A stretch of 64,000 nt of DNA from Cylindrospermum stagnale PCC 7417 (GTDB lineage: Bacteria > Cyanobacteriota > Cyanobacteriia > Cyanobacteriales > Nostocaceae): the NCBI RefSeq assembly GCF_000317535.1, contig NC_019757.1, positions 6,774,501-6,838,500 on the forward strand. The letters are read 5' to 3'. Made by a program: the position numbers and the translations under genes. How positions within the stretch are numbered: the first letter of the stretch is position 1; every line of letters begins with the position of its first letter. Below the pieces are notes generated by a model, which had not been told where the DNA came from, did not search any database, and was given only the letters and a program-made list of their open reading frames with translations. Positions 1 to 7,870 of the stretch are shown here, in pieces.

Positions 1-223
1 TGATAGTGCCGAGATTTGCCCGATGAATCAAATTCATCATATCGAAATTCTCTGAGTTGGTGTTACCAAACGGATTGCTATTCCCTAGAGGATCAGCACT
101 GGTGTTGGCATCCACCGAGTTTAGTTGAGCCAAGCTAGGTTGAGCCACAAGCAAGGAAGCGAAGCTAATTCCGGCTAAGGTAGCCAGAAAATGTTTAGTG
201 AAAGGTAAAAATGGTTTTTTCAT
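1..223 (-). CDS. Secreted protein of unknown function, 5' part only
   Basis: Reading leftward from an ATG at 223, an open frame runs off the left edge of the window (about 74 residues visible). The N-terminus has the basic start MKKP, a hydrophobic stretch (LATLAGISFASLLVA) and a likely signal-peptidase site at AQPSLAQ, so it is probably exported. The mature part is rich in Asn and Ser (SVDANTSADPLGNSNPFGNTNSE), with no motif I recognise. It precedes no visible partner; the ABC transporter on the same strand lies immediately upstream (stop side 10 bp away) and could share its transcript. Function unknown. Confidence 0.6.
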   Translation of the reverse strand, partial: MKKPFLPFTKHFLATLAGISFASLLVAQPSLAQLNSVDANTSADPLGNSNPFGNTNSENFDMMNLIHRANLGTI

Positions 224-232
224 GTTTCTATA

Positions 233-1141
233 TTAAGCAAGAGTTCGTCGCAGTTGGGGTTGAATACTGAGCAAGGCAATAACGGCAAAGCCTAGTAACA
301 CCAGCAACGCTCCCCCAAAAGTCACTTCACCCCAAGGAGCCTGCATCACTACACTAGCCAAGCCCCAATCACTATGTAAATAGAGATACCGAATTGGTTC
401 AATGGCGTAGCTGAGAGGATTGAGGGTGGCGACAATTTGCAACCAGTGAGGCATGAAGGATAAAGGCGCTAAAGCCGTGCTGGCAAACAACAGCGGCAGG
501 TTGGTGACAAAGATTACGGCAATTAGTTCAATATGTCCAGGTAGGGCAAAAGCCAAACCGAGGGAGATGGCTGTGACTCCCAAAGCGAGGAGAAAGACAA
601 TTAAAGCGATCGCACTTAAACCCACTGCATCCGGTAATCCAGCGCCCAAAAACGCTGCTGCTGCTACAATTACAGCCGCTTGCAGCAAACTTTGGCTGAT
701 AATAAAAATTGCCGAAGCAAAGACAATTGAAAAGCGAGAAGCTAGCGGCGCTACTAGCAAGCGATTTAAAAAGCCAAATTCCCGGTCAAACATCACTGGT
801 AAACCAGCATTCAGCGCCCCTGCAAAGGCTGTAAAAACAATGATCCCTGCACTCAAAAATTGTCCGTAATTTGTCGTACTACCAAATAAGCCTTTAGGTG
901 CATTTTGGAATAGTGCCCCGAACAGTACCAACCACATCACCGGCTGAATAATTCCCGCAACTAAGCTAGAGGGACGACGTTGTAGTTGAATAAACAAGCG
1001 ACGAGTTAAAGCCAGCGTCTCTTGTACCAATTCACCAAAAAAGTTGGAGGTGGTATCAGCAACTGCAACAGGTGCTGCTAGTTGCTGCCAATTCATCTCA
1101 GTTTTAGGAGTTACACTCATAGCAATTTTGTCATTAGTCAT
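233..1141 (-). CDS. ABC-2 type transporter permease
   Basis: Membrane subunit of a DrrAB-like ABC exporter. After a cytoplasmic N-terminus of about 50 residues it shows six hydrophobic segments typical of ABC-2 permeases (for example around residues 60-80, 95-115, 140-165, 175-200, 205-230, 275-295), with the family-typical QRRPSSLVAGIIQPVMWLVL entry to helix 1. Length (302 aa) fits the family. The ATPase gene lies upstream on the same strand, so the two probably form one unit. The first ATG falls inside a heptamer repeat array (MTND...); an internal ATG at 1120 (MSVTPK) is an equally plausible start, and neither has a clear ribosome-binding site. Substrate cannot be told from sequence. Confidence 0.85.
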   Translation of the reverse strand: MTNDKIAMSVTPKTEMNWQQLAAPVAVADTTSNFFGELVQETLALTRRLFIQLQRRPSSLVAGIIQPVMWLVLFGALFQNAPKGLFGSTTNYGQFLSAGIIVFTAFAGALNAGLPVMFDREFGFLNRLLVAPLASRFSIVFASAIFIISQSLLQAAVIVAAAAFLGAGLPDAVGLSAIALIVFLLALGVTAISLGLAFALPGHIELIAVIFVTNLPLLFASTALAPLSFMPHWLQIVATLNPLSYAIEPIRYLYLHSDWGLASVVMQAPWGEVTFGGALLVLLGFAVIALLSIQPQLRRTLA

Positions 1142-1266
1142 TAGTCATTAGTCATTGGTCATTAGTCATTGGTCATTGAAAAAACTATTACCCATTACCC
1201 ATTACCCATCACCCATTACCCATTACCCATTACCCATTACCCATCACCCATTACCCATTACCCATT
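1131..1266. repeat. Heptamer tandem repeats between the ABC genes
   Basis: Two different 7-bp repeat families lie head to tail: TCATTAG/TCATTGG units (1131-1178) followed by CCCATTA/CCCATCA units (about 1193-1266). Such short tandemly repeated sequences are well known in heterocystous cyanobacteria. The first array overlaps the candidate start codon of the permease gene, and the second ends at the stop of the ATPase gene. Confidence 0.9.
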
Positions 1267-1268
1267 CC

Positions 1269-2288
1269 TTACCGCATATTTTGTTTTTTCTCGGCTTTGG
1301 GATCGCGGGTGGAGACTGCTGCTAATTCGGCATCCATTAAGGTGCGTCCCGTAGCGGCAAGGTAGACATCATCTAGGCTGGGGCGAGATTGAGCTATGCC
1401 GAATATAGGCAAGTTAGAAGCAGTGAGGGTTTGCTGGATGGTAATCAGGGCATCATTTTGGGGTTTTACCACCAAATTGAGTGAATTACCTTGAGCGCTG
1501 TTGATGATCACTTCTTGGACAAAGGGCAAAGCTTGCAGGAGGTTGGTGGCTTTTTCTGCTTCTTCGAGCGGTGAAAACTCGCGGATTCGCAAAGTTATGC
1601 GATCGCCTCCCACTTGATCTTTTAACTGGGAAGGTGTGCCAGAGGCGATTACAAGCCCGCGATCGATAATTGCCACGCGATCGGCTAAAGCGTCAATTTC
1701 TTCTAAATAATGGCTGGTAATTAATACTGTAGTCCCCGATGCCCGCAACTTCCGGAGAAAATCCCATACCACAAAGCGGCTTTCAATGTCAAGCCCCACT
1801 GTAGGCTCATCCAACACCAGCACATCAGGCGCATGGAGTAACCCAGCAGCCAAGTCTAGGCGCTTGCGTAAACCGCCAGAGTAGGTTCCTGTTTTTTTAT
1901 TAGCGTATTCTTGCAAACCGAGTAAATCTAATACCGTTTCAATACGCTTTTTCCCTACTGCACCGGGGAGGTGATAAAGCGCCGCTTGCAGTTGCAGCAA
2001 TTCTTTTCCCGTCAGCACCTTATCTAATGCGACTTCCTGAGCCACATAACCCAGCTTTTGTCTAGCTAGTTTGGGGTTATCTAATACTGATATACCAGAT
2101 ACTTCGATTTTGCCAGCATCTGGCGTAGTCAGAGTACACAAGGCACGCAGAGTAGTTGTTTTACCCGCGCCATTGGGGCCGAGTAAACCAAAGATTTCCC
2201 CAGGTTCCACCTGAAAGGAGACATCTTTGACGGCTTCCACGGTGCCGTAGCGCTTTTGCAGATTTTGAATTAAAACGGCGGGCGCCAT
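1269..2288 (-). CDS. ABC transporter ATP-binding protein (DrrA-like)
   Basis: ATPase partner of the ABC-2 permease downstream. Visible motifs: Walker A GPNGAGKTT near residue 38, Q-loop region VAQEVALD, signature YSGGLRKRLDLA near residue 140, Walker B VLVLDEPTVGLD near residue 160, and H-loop LITSHYLEE. The 339-residue length includes the C-terminal DUF4162-like extension (about residues 230-320) seen in DrrA-type drug or lipid exporters. The ATG at 2288 is the only sensible start. The protein would sit on the cytoplasmic face and energise export; the substrate is not determinable. Confidence 0.92.
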   Translation of the reverse strand: MAPAVLIQNLQKRYGTVEAVKDVSFQVEPGEIFGLLGPNGAGKTTTLRALCTLTTPDAGKIEVSGISVLDNPKLARQKLGYVAQEVALDKVLTGKELLQLQAALYHLPGAVGKKRIETVLDLLGLQEYANKKTGTYSGGLRKRLDLAAGLLHAPDVLVLDEPTVGLDIESRFVVWDFLRKLRASGTTVLITSHYLEEIDALADRVAIIDRGLVIASGTPSQLKDQVGGDRITLRIREFSPLEEAEKATNLLQALPFVQEVIINSAQGNSLNLVVKPQNDALITIQQTLTASNLPIFGIAQSRPSLDDVYLAATGRTLMDAELAAVSTRDPKAEKKQNMR

Positions 2289-2389
2289 GACAGCTTATCC
2301 CTAACTATACAAATCTCAACAATATCTTTCTCTATTGTACGAGTTGGGCGTGAGGTGTGATGAATTGAAATCTACTATTCTTGTAAAAC

Positions 2390-3403
2390 CTACTCCCCAT
2401 ATTCACCACCAGTGACTTTACCCCGAAAAACAATGTATTGGTAAAGGTTGTAAAACAACATCACCGGGATGAGGAAGCCGATAAAAATCAGCATAATCAC
2501 CAAGGAACTAGGATCAGCGGATGCTTGATAAATGGTTATCTGCATGGGAATGATGTAGGGAAAGACAATCAAACCCAAACCGATGAATGTCAGCACAAAC
2601 AACAGAATTGTCCAAACAAAGGGTGCGCGTTCTTCTTTGCGGTTGAGACTGTTTAAGAGTTGCCAAATTAACCAGACTCCCAACACAGGAATGACGGCAA
2701 AGATGTAAACTAGGGGTTGCTGGAACAAACGCGATCGCACACTTTCATAAAATATCGGCGTGCTAATCGTGATAAAAATCGCCCCTAGCAGCGTTGTCCA
2801 AGCCGCAATCTTCGCTGTTTTATAGTGAGTCTGTTGTAATTCTCCGGTGGTTTTCCACACGAGATATGTTGAACCAATCAGCACATATCCCTGAATCAAC
2901 GTCAACGCCACCAGCACAGAAGGAATACTCAGCCAGTCCCAAGAAGTACCGATAAAATGTCCCGCTTCATCAACCCTAATCCCCTCCAGCACCGCACCCA
3001 AAGCAAAACCTTGACCGAGTGCAGCCGTAAAACTACCGACACCAAAAGCTAAATTCCACAAGATTTTGCGGTTGGAAAGTTCGCGAAACTCAAAAGCCAC
3101 ACCCCGAAAGGTGAACCCAAAAACCATTGTAAAAATTGGTATATACAAAGCAGTTAAAATCGTGCCGTAAGCAAGGGGAAATGCGCCAAACAAACCCCCC
3201 GCCATCAGCACTAACCAAGTTTCATTAGCATCCCAAATATTGCTTAAGCTAGTCATTAAAATTCCCCGGCGTTTCTCATCAGAGGAAGTGAGAGATAATA
3301 TGCCTACCCCTAAATCAAAACCATCTAGCATCACGTAAAGGAAGAGGAAAAGGGCTAAAATTACAAACCAAACTTGGGGGAGAAAATACTTTAGCGTCTC
3401 CAT
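2390..3403 (-). CDS. cydB: Cytochrome bd-type quinol oxidase subunit II
   Basis: Subunit II of a cytochrome bd-family quinol oxidase in the thylakoid or plasma membrane, pairing with CydA to reduce O2 with quinol electrons. The N-terminus (YVMLDGFDLGVGIL) and the DANETWLVLMAGGLFGAFP segment are hallmark CydB signatures, and about eight or nine hydrophobic segments follow. Length 337 aa is normal for the cyanide-insensitive (CIO/short Q-loop) branch. It is on the same strand as cydA but separated from it by about 490 bp full of dispersed repeats, so its expression may not be simply coupled to cydA. Confidence 0.95.
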   Translation of the reverse strand: METLKYFLPQVWFVILALFLFLYVMLDGFDLGVGILSLTSSDEKRRGILMTSLSNIWDANETWLVLMAGGLFGAFPLAYGTILTALYIPIFTMVFGFTFRGVAFEFRELSNRKILWNLAFGVGSFTAALGQGFALGAVLEGIRVDEAGHFIGTSWDWLSIPSVLVALTLIQGYVLIGSTYLVWKTTGELQQTHYKTAKIAAWTTLLGAIFITISTPIFYESVRSRLFQQPLVYIFAVIPVLGVWLIWQLLNSLNRKEERAPFVWTILLFVLTFIGLGLIVFPYIIPMQITIYQASADPSSLVIMLIFIGFLIPVMLFYNLYQYIVFRGKVTGGEYGE

Positions 3404-3895
3404 AAAATCTCCTATTTAGACTGCGGCAAAAATATCGACCTAACCCCCAACCCCTTCCCTACTAGGGAAGGGGAGTAAGATTCAGAGGATGTTTGTAAAG
3501 TATCAAGTCGTATCGAGATCTCCTAAATCTCCCGATTCCTGGGGGATTTTGACTCTAGTTCCCCCCGGAAGGGGGGTTAGGGGAGATCTAAAGATTTTTG
3601 ATACGTCACCAACGACTTTTAAAACATCCTCTCAAAACCTTTCTCGTTGTGGGAGAAGGGAGTAAAATTCAAAGCCTCTCTCCTTTTAGGAGAGAGGTTT
3701 GGAGAGAGGTCAAATTATATTACAAAAAAGAGAAAATCACAGATTAACTATTTGTATTTATCTGTGTTTTCATTTTCCTGATTAAGACTTACACAAAAGA
3801 GATCCCCAACCCACTTAAAAAGGGGGCTTTTTAGATACCCCACTTTTTAATCAGCTTTTTAGTGCGTAAGTCCTACTAATATTGAATTTTAAATT
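3404..3895. repeat. Repeat-filled spacer between cydA and cydB
   Basis: No gene is seen here. The stretch is built from dispersed repeats: a palindrome at 3515-3589 whose arms are GAGATCTCCTAA and TTAGGGGAGATCT, with inner arms of C/G runs; a CTTCCCTACTAGGGAAGG hairpin near 3450-3470; and GGAGAGAGG-type hairpins near 3680-3710. The same CTTCCCTAG...AGGGAAGGGG and AGAGAGGTTTGGAGAGAGG elements recur at 7985-8270. These look like non-coding mobile or dispersed repeats of cyanobacteria. Confidence 0.75.
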
Positions 3896-5341
3896 TCACT
3901 GTTGTGCTTCTACAGGACGTTCATCTGGGATAAATTCTCCTGGTGTGGTATCGATTGCAGGTTTAGTAATCTCCATACCTGGTATTGGTAAATCGAGATT
4001 TGGCCCTCTGCGGATAATGCGGCTACCAAAATACAAAACGGCGATAAATAACAGGCTGTAGACTGTAGCAAAGGTGGTGAGTGAAGCTAAAACATTACTC
4101 GCAGGTAGACGAGAAGCAGCATCAACCGTGCGAATTTGTCCGTAAAGCGTCCAAGGTTGTCTTCCCACACAGCGGACTATCCAACCTGACTCAACGGCGA
4201 TGTATCCTAGAGGTGCGGCGAATACCCAAGCCAGCATTAACAAACGTTGCTGGGTTATATTTTCGGTTGAGAGTTTACCCCGTAACCATTGCAGAGTGCT
4301 TAACAGCATCAGTCCAGCGAGGAAAAAAGCGATCGCGATCATCGTGCGAAAGGCATAATAAATTAAACCCACCATTCGCGGACGATCCTCTGGTTTCCAC
4401 TCCTTTAAACCGCGTAATGGTTGAGAAAGATTTTGTTTAAATTCCAGAATGTAACCCAAGCCGTTGGGGATGGTGATTTCCCAGTCGTTTTTCTCGGCTT
4501 TTTCGTTGGGTAACGCTAGCAAACTCCAGTCAGCAGGTTTTCCAGCCGGTGATGATTCCCACTGGGCTTCCATTGCGGCGAGTTTTGTGGGTTGATAGTG
4601 ATAAACTTGTTCACCGCTGAGGTGTCCGATGTAGATTTGTAGTGGGGCAACTGCGATCGCAGCTGCTAAAACTATTTTCAACGACTGAGCAAAAAAAGCC
4701 GGGTGTCGTCTTTGGAGAATATACCAAGCGCTAATTCCCCCAATCACAAATAGAGATGTCTCCAATGTGGCAAAAAACATGTGGAGAACACTGTTAACCA
4801 TGAAGGGATTTAAAATTGCCTGAAAGTAATCATGGACAACAAATTTACCATTAACTAATTCCCCTCCTGCGGGGGTTTGCATCCAAGAATTAGCTGTTAA
4901 AATCCACAAAGTTGAGAGATTAGCGCCAACAGCAACTAAAATTGTTGAGAGAAAGTGAATTGTCGGATTGACACGCTCCCAGCCAAATAACATAATTCCT
5001 AAAAAGGCAGCTTCTAGCATAAATGCCCAAGAAGCTTCAAAGCCAATAACGCTGCCAAAAAAGTTACCAACTGCTTCCGAGAATGGTGCCCAATTAGTGC
5101 CAAACTGAAATTCCATTGGGATGCCGGTTGCTACACCAATCCCAAAATTCAGCACGTAGAATTTAGCCCAAAAACGAGCATGGAGATAATAATCTGGATT
5201 CTGAGTTTTGAGCCAAATTGCCTCAATAATAACGAGATAGATTCCCATTCCTGTAGTTAGGACGGGCCAAAGTATATGGAATATTGCCGTTAGGGCAAAT
5301 TGCATCCTTGATAGCACAACTGAATCGGATAAAAATTCCAC
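3896..5341 (-). CDS. cydA: Cytochrome bd-type quinol oxidase subunit I
   Basis: Heme-bearing subunit of the bd-type oxidase; oxidises (plasto)quinol and reduces O2 without proton pumping. The N-terminus RMQFALTAIFHILWPVLT contains the expected heme ligand His (residue 22); a second conserved His lies in MVNSVLHMFFATLE, and the RPRMVGL and GWIVRCVGRQPW motifs are present. The loop between the quinol-binding region and GRQPW is short, pointing to the cyanide-insensitive subtype. Length 481 aa fits. ATG at 5341 gives the canonical N-terminus. cydB follows after a long repeat-rich spacer. Confidence 0.95.
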   Translation of the reverse strand: MEFLSDSVVLSRMQFALTAIFHILWPVLTTGMGIYLVIIEAIWLKTQNPDYYLHARFWAKFYVLNFGIGVATGIPMEFQFGTNWAPFSEAVGNFFGSVIGFEASWAFMLEAAFLGIMLFGWERVNPTIHFLSTILVAVGANLSTLWILTANSWMQTPAGGELVNGKFVVHDYFQAILNPFMVNSVLHMFFATLETSLFVIGGISAWYILQRRHPAFFAQSLKIVLAAAIAVAPLQIYIGHLSGEQVYHYQPTKLAAMEAQWESSPAGKPADWSLLALPNEKAEKNDWEITIPNGLGYILEFKQNLSQPLRGLKEWKPEDRPRMVGLIYYAFRTMIAIAFFLAGLMLLSTLQWLRGKLSTENITQQRLLMLAWVFAAPLGYIAVESGWIVRCVGRQPWTLYGQIRTVDAASRLPASNVLASLTTFATVYSLLFIAVLYFGSRIIRRGPNLDLPIPGMEITKPAIDTTPGEFIPDERPVEAQQ

Positions 5342-5759
5342 GAATTTTCCCCATTAGCAAGCTGTCCTATTTAGAATATCTATTTCTCTTTTGATGGGAA
5401 TGCACCAAAGGGTTATATTTCAATACGGTTCTGTTAAAAAAAATGTAGGTTGGGCTTACCGTGCGAGAACCCAACAATGTCCCGCAAATGTTGGGTTTCG
5501 TTCCTCAACCCAACCTACGTAGACTTAAGCATCGTATAAATTTACCCTCTTTTCAGGCTTTTTCGATGCGTCAGTGGACTAGACGTAGTGTGCGTTCCCT
5601 AACGCACAATTTATAGGACTTTTTTTAGCGATGCGTAAGTCCTAGCATTATGCAGAATGCTTAAATAATAGAAAAAACACTAAAGATTTTTAAGTTAGTT
5701 AAAATCTTCAGTGCTTTCTTCACTCTTTCATGAGTAAGTCTTTAGTGTCGCTTAAGGCA
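5342..5759. other. Intergenic region with a long palindromic repeat
   Basis: No gene seen. At 5445-5519 there is an imperfect palindrome with outer arms GTAGGTTGGG / CCCAACCTAC and inner arms CCCAACA / TGTTGGG, a dispersed element type common in cyanobacteria. The 3' portion carries the terminator-like hairpin of the next gene (5672-5716). The remainder shows no recognisable signal beyond likely promoter sequence for cydA. Confidence 0.6.
5672..5716 (-). terminator. Rho-independent terminator of the thioredoxin-like gene
   Basis: On the minus strand the arms GCACTGAAGATTTT and AAAATCTTTAGTGT form a stem with one mismatch and are followed by a T-rich run (TTTTTTC). It lies about 45 bp after the stop of the gene at 5760-6203, where a terminator is expected. 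Confidence 0.75.
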
Positions 5760-6203
5760 TCAATAATTGAATTCTTTTATTGATTCAAATGCTTGTTTGG
5801 GGTCATTTGGATTAATAAAAAATCCGCTTGCTACCTTTGTACCTTTTTCATAAATAGTAGCGGTAGAAATAGGCGGATAGATTCGGGGAACAGGGGTTTG
5901 ATAGTAAGTTTCTGGATTAGCTTCGACAGTGCCCAAAACTATTTTGTAATTATCACCAAAAGTGGTTTGAGCTTCTGATTTTAGCTTGTCTAAGGAAACT
6001 TCAAAGGCTTCACGTGTTGTGTCAGATATCAAAATTACAACTACAGGTTTGTCGGATTGCACTACTTCAGTTTCAAAATTTTCTGGAGTAAGAGTTGCCA
6101 CATCTGATGAGGTAGCAGCAATAGCTGGAGATGCCAAGAACATCAAGCTACTTACAACCAGTGCTAAAAATCCTGATATCAATTTTTTCCCGATTACAAT
6201 CAT
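5760..6203 (-). CDS. Secreted thioredoxin-fold-like protein lacking CxxC
   Basis: A 147-residue protein with a clear signal peptide (hydrophobic core LISGFLALVVSSLMFLASP, cleavage likely after AIAA). The mature part resembles a thioredoxin fold: TPENFETEVVQSDKPVVVILISDTTREAFEVSLDKL matches the strand-helix start of thioredoxins, but the redox CxxC is replaced by SDTT, so a redox role is unlikely. The later part has the cis-Pro-like PVPRIYPPISTATIYEKGTKVASG stretch. Assignment to the fold is inferred from pattern only. It has its own terminator and appears monocistronic. Confidence 0.6.
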   Translation of the reverse strand: MIVIGKKLISGFLALVVSSLMFLASPAIAATSSDVATLTPENFETEVVQSDKPVVVILISDTTREAFEVSLDKLKSEAQTTFGDNYKIVLGTVEANPETYYQTPVPRIYPPISTATIYEKGTKVASGFFINPNDPKQAFESIKEFNY

Positions 6204-6560
6204 ATTTTTCTCTACTTAGGTACAAATTACGTAAGTAATCTATCACGAACGAGAAAGAGACACAAGGAAAGTTAAAACACTTAAGCAATGATTTTAACAA
6301 TGTTCCGCTGTACTGGTGCGCTGTTGAAACAGAAGCAAGGACGGTTAATATATTAAAGTTTCAATCCCTGGTAGGGATTTTAGTCTTTTGCAAGCCATCG
6401 ATTAACCCACCTTTGGATAGAGTTTAAAGGGTTTCAATCCCTAGTAGGGATTTTGGTGTTTTGCCAGCAAGCTAGATATTTAAGAATTTGGTGGGAGTGA
6501 TTGTACAGCGTGTCGGAGGCGATGGCGGAGTGCGCCCGCTCAAAGAAAGAGCGATCGCAC
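6204..6560. other. Intergenic region with decayed CRISPR repeats
   Basis: No gene seen. It holds two degenerate CRISPR repeat units (6358-6394 and 6431-6467), described separately. Beyond them, about 6510-6560 contains a HIP1-bearing palindromic fragment (GGCGATGGCGGAGTGCGCCC ... GAGCGATCGC). No repeat is found where the next unit would start (6504). Confidence 0.6.
6358..6467 (-). CRISPR. Two decayed CRISPR repeats with one spacer (trailer end)
   Basis: Two 37-bp units align with the intact repeat of the array at 7082-7633. The copy at 6358-6394 has 5 mismatches (CCCTGGTAGGG and TTTTAGTCTTTTGCAAG in place of CCCTAATAGGG and TTTTGATGTTTTGCAAG). The copy at 6431-6467 has 3 mismatches. They are separated by a 36-bp spacer, the same size as in the intact array, so they are true old array units. 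Their position opposite the leader agrees with decay at the trailer end. Confidence 0.85.
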
Positions 6561-7052
6561 TCAATTAGCTAGTTCAATTGATTGAACTTCAGTTAAACAC
6601 GGCATCAAAAAATTAGCAGCATGGCTAGGGTTGGAGGGAGCTTTTGGAAAAATAGTTCCCACCACAGTCACTTGTTTCTGTTCAAATCGGCTGATTTCTT
6701 CCTTCGGTCGTTTTGCCTCCACATGCCAAACTGGGTACAGTAAAACTTCCGTGCCATCCTCTAATACCAATGCAACATTGCCGTTGTAAACCGGCGGAGA
6801 GTCAGGTCTTTGACGCACATCAATCTGGACATAGCGTCCTACGAGGCGGACTTGCTCAACAGCGTTTTCTTCAATATCCGCCTTCACTACAACCATTGGT
6901 AACTGTACCATTGTTTGTTTTCCTTTAACTAATCCAGATGACTCGGCACGATTTAGACCGCATCCTAAAGATGCTATAGCTATTGTCCAACTGATCAACC
7001 AAACAAGACTTTTTTGCATCATTACTTGGGTTTGACTTTTGCAAGTTTTCAT
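6561..7052 (-). CDS. Putative lipoprotein embedded in the CRISPR locus
   Basis: A protein of about 163 residues with an N-terminal hydrophobic segment (SLVWLISWTIAIASLGC) ending in a lipobox-like Cys, so it is probably a membrane-anchored lipoprotein. The mature region has a beta-rich OB-like flavour (VRLVGRYVQIDVR ... GNVALVLEDGTEVLLYPVW ... QKQVTVVGTIFP) but no family I recognise. The frame can be extended to a TTG at 7088, but that lies inside the first CRISPR repeat, so I prefer ATG 7052 (alternative ATG 7019). It lies between the decayed and the intact CRISPR units, and a repeat-like TTTTGCAAG (7037-7045) sits exactly one spacer (36 bp) from the next repeat. Confidence 0.6.
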   Translation of the reverse strand: MKTCKSQTQVMMQKSLVWLISWTIAIASLGCGLNRAESSGLVKGKQTMVQLPMVVVKADIEENAVEQVRLVGRYVQIDVRQRPDSPPVYNGNVALVLEDGTEVLLYPVWHVEAKRPKEEISRFEQKQVTVVGTIFPKAPSNPSHAANFLMPCLTEVQSIELAN

Positions 7053-7081
7053 TTGTGATTTCGCAGTAATTGCGAGCACCT

Positions 7082-7633
7082 GTTTCAATCCCTAATAGGG
7101 ATTTTGATGTTTTGCAAGAAGGTATTCACTTCAGCATTGGTGATTTACCCGTGAGCGTTTCAATCCCTAATAGGGATTTTGATGTTTTGCAAGCAAAAAA
7201 CCACCCTCAGATGGTCGCAGATTGACCAAGTTTCAATCCCTAATAGGGATTTTGATGTTTTGCAAGCTGTTCTGTGGGAAACCGATGGAAGTAGGCTATC
7301 TCGTTTCAATCCCTAATAGGGATTTTGATGTTTTGCAAGGCACAGAAGAACTTTGCAGCGATTAAGCTCTACTTCGTTTCAATCCCTAATAGGGATTTTG
7401 ATGTTTTGCAAGTTACTTCCTTGCCTCTATGTTTACATCTTACTATGGTTGTTTCAATCCCTAATAGGGATTTTGATGTTTTGCAAGGATGTAGTGCTTT
7501 CTGAGGAAGATGATTTTATAGGGTTTCAATCCCTAATAGGGATTTTGATGTTTTGCAAGTTAAAGAAAATGTAGAAGGTGCGCTAGCCACTGCAATGTTT
7601 CAATCCCTAATAGGGATTTTGATGTTTTGCAAG
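7082..7633 (-). CRISPR. CRISPR array, 8 repeats and 7 spacers, no cas genes nearby
   Basis: Eight identical 37-bp repeats start at 7082, 7157, 7230, 7303, 7376, 7451, 7523 and 7597. On the plus strand each begins GTTTCAATCCCTAATAGGG and ends TTTTGATGTTTTGCAAG. Spacers are 35-38 bp and all differ. On the minus strand the repeat ends in ATTGAAAC, the typical crRNA 5' handle of type III and some type I cyanobacterial arrays, which sets transcription leftward with the leader at 7634 and beyond. No cas gene occurs in this window, so effectors must be encoded elsewhere. Confidence 0.97.
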
Positions 7634-7870
7634 GGCTGGGATCTGGAAGCCTGGTTGTATTTGGTTTTCAAGGTTCATTTGCGCGGATGGGTAAATCATA
7701 CCACGTTTCAGCGCGATCGCAAAACATAAAAAACGCTGAAACCCAGTCCCCATAAGGTGCGCGGATCGTTTTTCAGTTCGATAGCCCTCAAAGCCTTGCA
7801 TAGAGAGAGATACAGCCATTTTTTTTCACCCCTCATTTTCTACACCCACCCATCCGCGCAACCAACAGAC
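7634..7870 (-). promoter_or_regulatory. CRISPR leader with putative promoter
   Basis: On the minus strand, TATGAT (plus 7695-7700) lies 16 bp after TTGCGA (plus 7717-7722), a good sigma-70-like pair aimed at the array. The -35 region lies inside an inverted repeat (arms GTTTCAGCG / CGCTGAAAC, plus 7705-7742). GCGCGGAT boxes at about 7681 and 7760 and the inverse ATCCGCGC at about 7850 frame the segment. The unusually structured AT/GC pattern and the lack of a credible gene support a leader. Confidence 0.6.

Noticed and set aside
5445-5519. Long palindrome as a riboswitch or terminator of cydA
   Set aside because: It is upstream of cydA, lacks a T-run and looks like a common dispersed repeat.
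7053-7088. Extended start (TTG at 7088) of the lipoprotein-like gene within the CRISPR repeat
   Set aside because: It would place the gene's first codons inside a repeat; internal ATGs (7052, 7019) give a better signal peptide, so the extension is probably fortuitous.
7353-7574. Plus-strand open frame through the CRISPR array
   Set aside because: It is made only of repeats and spacers (SLIGILMFCK repeated), so it is a consequence of the array.
7607-7819. Minus-strand open frame across the CRISPR leader and the last repeat
   Set aside because: It runs through the leader promoter and ends inside the array; composition and position indicate non-coding leader sequence.
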